Source: Lutispora sp. (GTDB lineage Bacteria > Bacillota > Clostridia > Lutisporales > Lutisporaceae). Taken from it: 7,483 nucleotides of DNA. Under the pieces are notes generated by a model. The model worked only from the letters and a program-made list of their open reading frames with translations. It was not told the DNA's origin and did not search any database. The stretch is taken from assembly GCA_030834765.1 (NCBI GenBank), contig JAUQXG010000451.1:1-7483 (forward strand), in the 5' to 3' direction. A program made the translations under genes and the position numbers. Shown piece by piece: positions 4,422 through 7,483 of this stretch (position 1 is its first letter; each line of letters begins with the position of its first letter).

Positions 4422-6317
4422 CTATTTATATATCAATATCTGTTTTAAATAGGCAATAAATCCAGGTTTTTTTATATTGTTATTAGCTTTCAATTCTTGT
4501 TTTAGCAATAAATTGTTTTTGAGCAGATATTCTGATTCTTCAATATCTATCAATGCTTTTTCATATTGGGTTCTGCATTCTTCAAGGGTAACAGGAGACC
4601 TGCTGCTAAGGCTCCAGGCTCTTCCATTCTCGAAGATACCATCTTTAGACATTTCAAATGCTTTTTCATCATCAACAAAGGAGCCCTGTGTCATATAGGT
4701 AAGAGATAAGGCGAAGCCTTTTTTAATATTATTTAGATCTCTACCGAAATATTTAGTTTGATTTTGCTTTATACCGAGAAGATTAAGCATAGTGGGTAAA
4801 AAATCTACCTGACCACCTGTGACTGAATTTGTTTCTTTTATGCCTGAGCCAGGAATGTGTATGATCAAAGGTACTTTTAACATTTCATCATAGTCATATT
4901 CATAGCCTAAGATTTTTTCCATAAAGGCCTTGTTCTCAGGATCAAGACAGCCCATAGAATAGTGATCTCCATATATTGCAATGACTGAATTATCATATAA
5001 GTTGTTTTCCTTCAGCTGATCGATAAGACTTCCTAGTGCAAGGTCAGCGTAATGAATGGCTTGTAAATACCCTCCCTGAAGTGTTCCCTCATGCTCCTTC
5101 AATAGATTTATGTGCTTGTATTTATCAGGAAGCTCATAGGGATGATGACTTGAAAGCGTTACAAGAAATGCATAAAAGGGCTTTTTCGTTTTATTCAAGT
5201 ATTTCACTGATTGACGGAAAAAGGATTCATCGCTTACACCCCACCCAATAACCTCATCTTTGATAAAATCCTTCATACTGTAAAACTCTTCAAAACCAAG
5301 AGAAGGATATATTGCATCTCTGTTCCAATATTCTGCCTTGTATGCATGGAAAGCCTTTGTTTCATAGCCTTTATCTTTAAGAATAGCGGGAAGTCCATAA
5401 AAACTGTTATTACTGTACATCTTGTATGCGCTGCCTTCTGTTGACGGATAAACCGAGTTTTGTGTAACAAATTCGGCATCAGAGGTATTGCCTTTACCTA
5501 ACTGCTGATAGTATCTATTAAAATAGATAGAGTCCTCAGAAATAAGCCTGTTAAGGTTTGGAGTCAGTTCTTGTCCATTATATTTTCTATGAATGACAAA
5601 ACCTTGAAGGGCTTCCACTTGGATAACAATTACATTTTTACCTTTGGCTGTTCCAAAGTATTTTATATTCCCTACTTGTTTCCAGTTATCAACTGGAGGG
5701 TTCAAGTCTATATTCCTTTCTTTTGTACTCCTATTTTCTATGCCAAGATACCAAAAAGGCTGAGAGAGATGATAATGGATAAGGCCATAATTATCATAAA
5801 TCTGAATACCTTTATTGGATTTCATGGTGAAAAGATCTAAAAAGGTGATAAAGCATAATATCAAAATGGCAAAGGTAGATGCATGAGTATACCTGGTGGT
5901 GTTTTGATTGCATTTTGATATATAAATCCATGGAATTAAAAAAAGCAAATCTGCAAATAATAAAAGATACTTTATATCTAACAAGCTGATAATACTGCTA
6001 ATTATTGAGGGCAGCATATCTAATGCTCCTAAGTCATTTAAAGTAAGGAATGTCTGAAAATGTTTAAAATATAAAATATCTGAAAGAAATATAAAAGAAA
6101 ATATCATATGTACAATCAATATAGGAAAAGAACTTTTGACAAATATTATTTGATTTATCAGGAAATAAATAACTATCAATAAAAGTGAGGTAGATATAAA
6201 AGCATGTACTTTATTCTCCGGAAAGAGTGTATTGCAGTAAAAGAAATAAAGCTTTAAGCCAGTACATAATATCATAAACATAGTGAGACTAAGCCTTGAT
6301 TTTTTTATATAATTCAT
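4422..6317 (-). CDS. LTA synthase family protein (glycerol-phosphate transferase)
   Basis: The 631-residue product has the LtaS layout: about five membrane segments in residues 10-165, a linker, and an extracellular sulfatase-like domain at about 220-560. LTA synthases transfer glycerol phosphate from phosphatidylglycerol to a growing lipoteichoic chain outside the membrane. Active-site residues seem complete: Glu235 in VIQVEALQGF, the nucleophile Thr278 in GKGNTSDAEF, WNRD at 331-334, His391 in SSHHPY, and Asp451-His452 in YGDHY. These match S. aureus E255, T300, W354/R356, H416 and D475/H476 in order and near-equal spacing. The Lys commonly before the Thr is Asn277. The start ATG 6317 has GAGGGG 5 bp upstream. 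It lies 20 bp after a GT-C glycosyltransferase gene, implying an operon. Whether it is the main LtaS, a primase-like paralogue, or makes another polymer cannot be told here. No terminator is evident after its stop. Confidence 0.9.
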   Translation of the reverse strand: MNYIKKSRLSLTMFMILCTGLKLYFFYCNTLFPENKVHAFISTSLLLIVIYFLINQIIFVKSSFPILIVHMIFSFIFLSDILYFKHFQTFLTLNDLGALDMLPSIISSIISLLDIKYLLLFADLLFLIPWIYISKCNQNTTRYTHASTFAILILCFITFLDLFTMKSNKGIQIYDNYGLIHYHLSQPFWYLGIENRSTKERNIDLNPPVDNWKQVGNIKYFGTAKGKNVIVIQVEALQGFVIHRKYNGQELTPNLNRLISEDSIYFNRYYQQLGKGNTSDAEFVTQNSVYPSTEGSAYKMYSNNSFYGLPAILKDKGYETKAFHAYKAEYWNRDAIYPSLGFEEFYSMKDFIKDEVIGWGVSDESFFRQSVKYLNKTKKPFYAFLVTLSSHHPYELPDKYKHINLLKEHEGTLQGGYLQAIHYADLALGSLIDQLKENNLYDNSVIAIYGDHYSMGCLDPENKAFMEKILGYEYDYDEMLKVPLIIHIPGSGIKETNSVTGGQVDFLPTMLNLLGIKQNQTKYFGRDLNNIKKGFALSLTYMTQGSFVDDEKAFEMSKDGIFENGRAWSLSSRSPVTLEECRTQYEKALIDIEESEYLLKNNLLLKQELKANNNIKKPGFIAYLKQILIYK

Positions 6318-6337
6318 ATTTTCCCCTCTTAAAACAA

Positions 6338-7483
6338 TTATTGCAGCTTATATAATACAAAGTCTTCGCCATAAGGATTCCCTTTGTAATTTGTTTTCAG
6401 ATACTTAAGGTAACTTCCGTCATCACCTTGAATCCTATTTTTATATACCAAAAAATATTTTGCACCATTGTCGATAAAGTAGTTTAATTCATCAGTTATA
6501 TTCTGAGGAATATAGTCATAGTATTTTAGATTCGCTCTCCAACCCTTTCTATCACTTTGACTAAGGACTACAGGTGAAAAATTGCTTACAACGATCAAGT
6601 CCCCTTTTTCTGTATTTTGATTAATAACCTCTACAGCTTCTTTAATCCATTCCTCCTGTTTGAAATAATCCTTATTTATCACATTGCTGTTATAAAAAAT
6701 AACTACTACCAGAGCTAGACTGACTAGATACGCCCATCTGAACTTATTCCAGATAGAACCTATGAACATTCCAGACAATATTGCAACAATAGGTGTAAAC
6801 AATGCTAAATAATACCTAAAGCGTATAACAGATACGATAAGAATTACTTCTAGTATCATAGATAAAGACCAAAGAAGTGCTGCCCAATTTCTTTTTGCTA
6901 TTACGGCTATGAGTCCCAAAGCAGCGGTTATAAGGACTAGCCATCCAAAAGCCATAATAAAATCCGTGCTGTAATATTTTGCTGCTGCTGGTGTTGCAAT
7001 GGCTGTCAGGAACTTGGGAATTATATGCAAAGAACCTATTCTGCTTGCAAACTTAAACTCGGCAATTTTATGCAACCAAGTAAAATAAAAGTAGCTTGGA
7101 AGTAATGCGATTGCAGCAAATAACCATAAATCCCATCTTGCAAAGGTTTTGGCCTTAAATTTCATAAGACATAAACCAATCATAGCCAAACCTATGAAGG
7201 CAGCAGGAAGTTTTTGTGAAATAGCAAGGGAAGTGAATATTGCAGATAGAAGTAAGGTTATAAATTTTTGATTATCCAACCATTGTATAAAGAAGTAAAA
7301 GCCTCCTGTAAAAAAGCATAATAAGGCAGCTTCGGGCAAAATAGCTCTCGATAAAATTAGATTAAGGGGCAAAGCACCATAAACTGCCATAATGACCCAG
7401 CCCTGTTCAATAGAAAAGAGTTTTTTACCTATAAGAAACATAAAAAAGGCAGAAATCATAAAGAAGGCTAGCGGCACTAGCCT
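6338..7483 (-). CDS. GT-C glycosyltransferase (ArnT/PMT-like), 5'-truncated by window
   Basis: The frame is open to the right edge (a GTG at 7477 is internal), so the gene starts beyond the window. About 381 residues are visible: some eight hydrophobic segments, then a soluble tail of roughly 110 residues. Features of the GT39/ArnT-like family are the FFMFLIGKKLFS helix end, ILSRAILPEAALL resembling the 'sR..lPDa' segment, and SDRKGW in the tail, like the conserved Arg-Gly/Lys-Trp region. Such enzymes use polyprenyl-phosphate sugars to glycosylate lipids, proteins or polymers outside the membrane. The catalytic acidic residue in the first extracellular loop would be upstream and is not seen. 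It is the promoter-proximal neighbour of the LTA-synthase gene (20 bp gap), suggesting sugar decoration of that polymer, which is inference. Confidence 0.8.
   Translation of the reverse strand, partial: RLVPLAFFMISAFFMFLIGKKLFSIEQGWVIMAVYGALPLNLILSRAILPEAALLCFFTGGFYFFIQWLDNQKFITLLLSAIFTSLAISQKLPAAFIGLAMIGLCLMKFKAKTFARWDLWLFAAIALLPSYFYFTWLHKIAEFKFASRIGSLHIIPKFLTAIATPAAAKYYSTDFIMAFGWLVLITAALGLIAVIAKRNWAALLWSLSMILEVILIVSVIRFRYYLALFTPIVAILSGMFIGSIWNKFRWAYLVSLALVVVIFYNSNVINKDYFKQEEWIKEAVEVINQNTEKGDLIVVSNFSPVVLSQSDRKGWRANLKYYDYIPQNITDELNYFIDNGAKYFLVYKNRIQGDDGSYLKYLKTNYKGNPYGEDFVLYKLQ

Noticed and set aside
4421..4453. CCTATTTA / TAAATAGG inverted repeat at the convergent ends of ywbE and the LTA synthase gene
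   Set aside because: The 8-bp AT-rich stem has a 17-base loop, no T tract on either strand, and lies partly in coding sequence, so it is a poor terminator.
4477..5840. Several 70-90 codon frames within the LTA synthase gene
   Set aside because: All lie within strongly supported LTA-synthase coding sequence, mostly antisense, with no recognisable domains.

Overview
This window is AT-rich chromosomal DNA from a low-GC Gram-positive bacterium, most likely a Clostridium or a close relative within Clostridia. The grounds are heavy use of AGA, ATA and TTA codons, strong AGGAGG-type ribosome sites, sigma-A-like promoters, U-tailed hairpin terminators, and gene families common in Firmicutes (YwbE, LTA synthase, WG-repeat protein, membrane-anchored S41 peptidase). 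I see no rRNA, tRNA, CRISPR array, insertion sequence or phage gene.

Layout. Bases 1-134 hold the C-terminal end of a plus-strand gene that looks like a hotdog acyl-CoA thioesterase, closed by a clear terminator (166-203). A sigma-A promoter (293-321) then drives a single-gene unit: a membrane-anchored S41-family peptidase homologue without a PDZ domain (363-1307), closed by a terminator (1328-1377). On the minus strand follows a GufA-type ZIP metal transporter (1385-2200). It shares a 256-bp divergent control region with a small YdcZ-type DMT membrane protein (2457-2888). That region has closely abutting candidate promoters and an imperfect hairpin in the probable leader of the DMT gene.

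Downstream on the plus strand come a previously easy-to-miss 51-codon gene (2972-3127), a WG-repeat protein built of nine exact 34-residue units (3142-4152), and a YwbE-family protein (4203-4400). The 51-codon gene and the WG gene are 14 bp apart and almost certainly co-transcribed. The DMT and YwbE genes may belong to the same run.

The right-hand 3 kb is a minus-strand operon converging on YwbE. A GT-C (ArnT/PMT-like) membrane glycosyltransferase, cut by the window edge (6338-7483), comes first, and 20 bp later an LTA-synthase-family glycerol-phosphate transferase (4422-6317). Together they suggest synthesis and sugar decoration of a teichoic-acid-like surface polymer; that functional link is inference.

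Overall the region is ordinary core or semi-core Firmicute chromosome with an envelope and membrane flavour. I do not see a convincing new defence or mobile system. The points most worth a second look are the S41 homologue with altered catalytic motifs, the unrecognised 51-aa protein with possible RNA structure over its ribosome site, the unusually regular WG-repeat protein beside it, and the glycosyltransferase/LTA-synthase pair.
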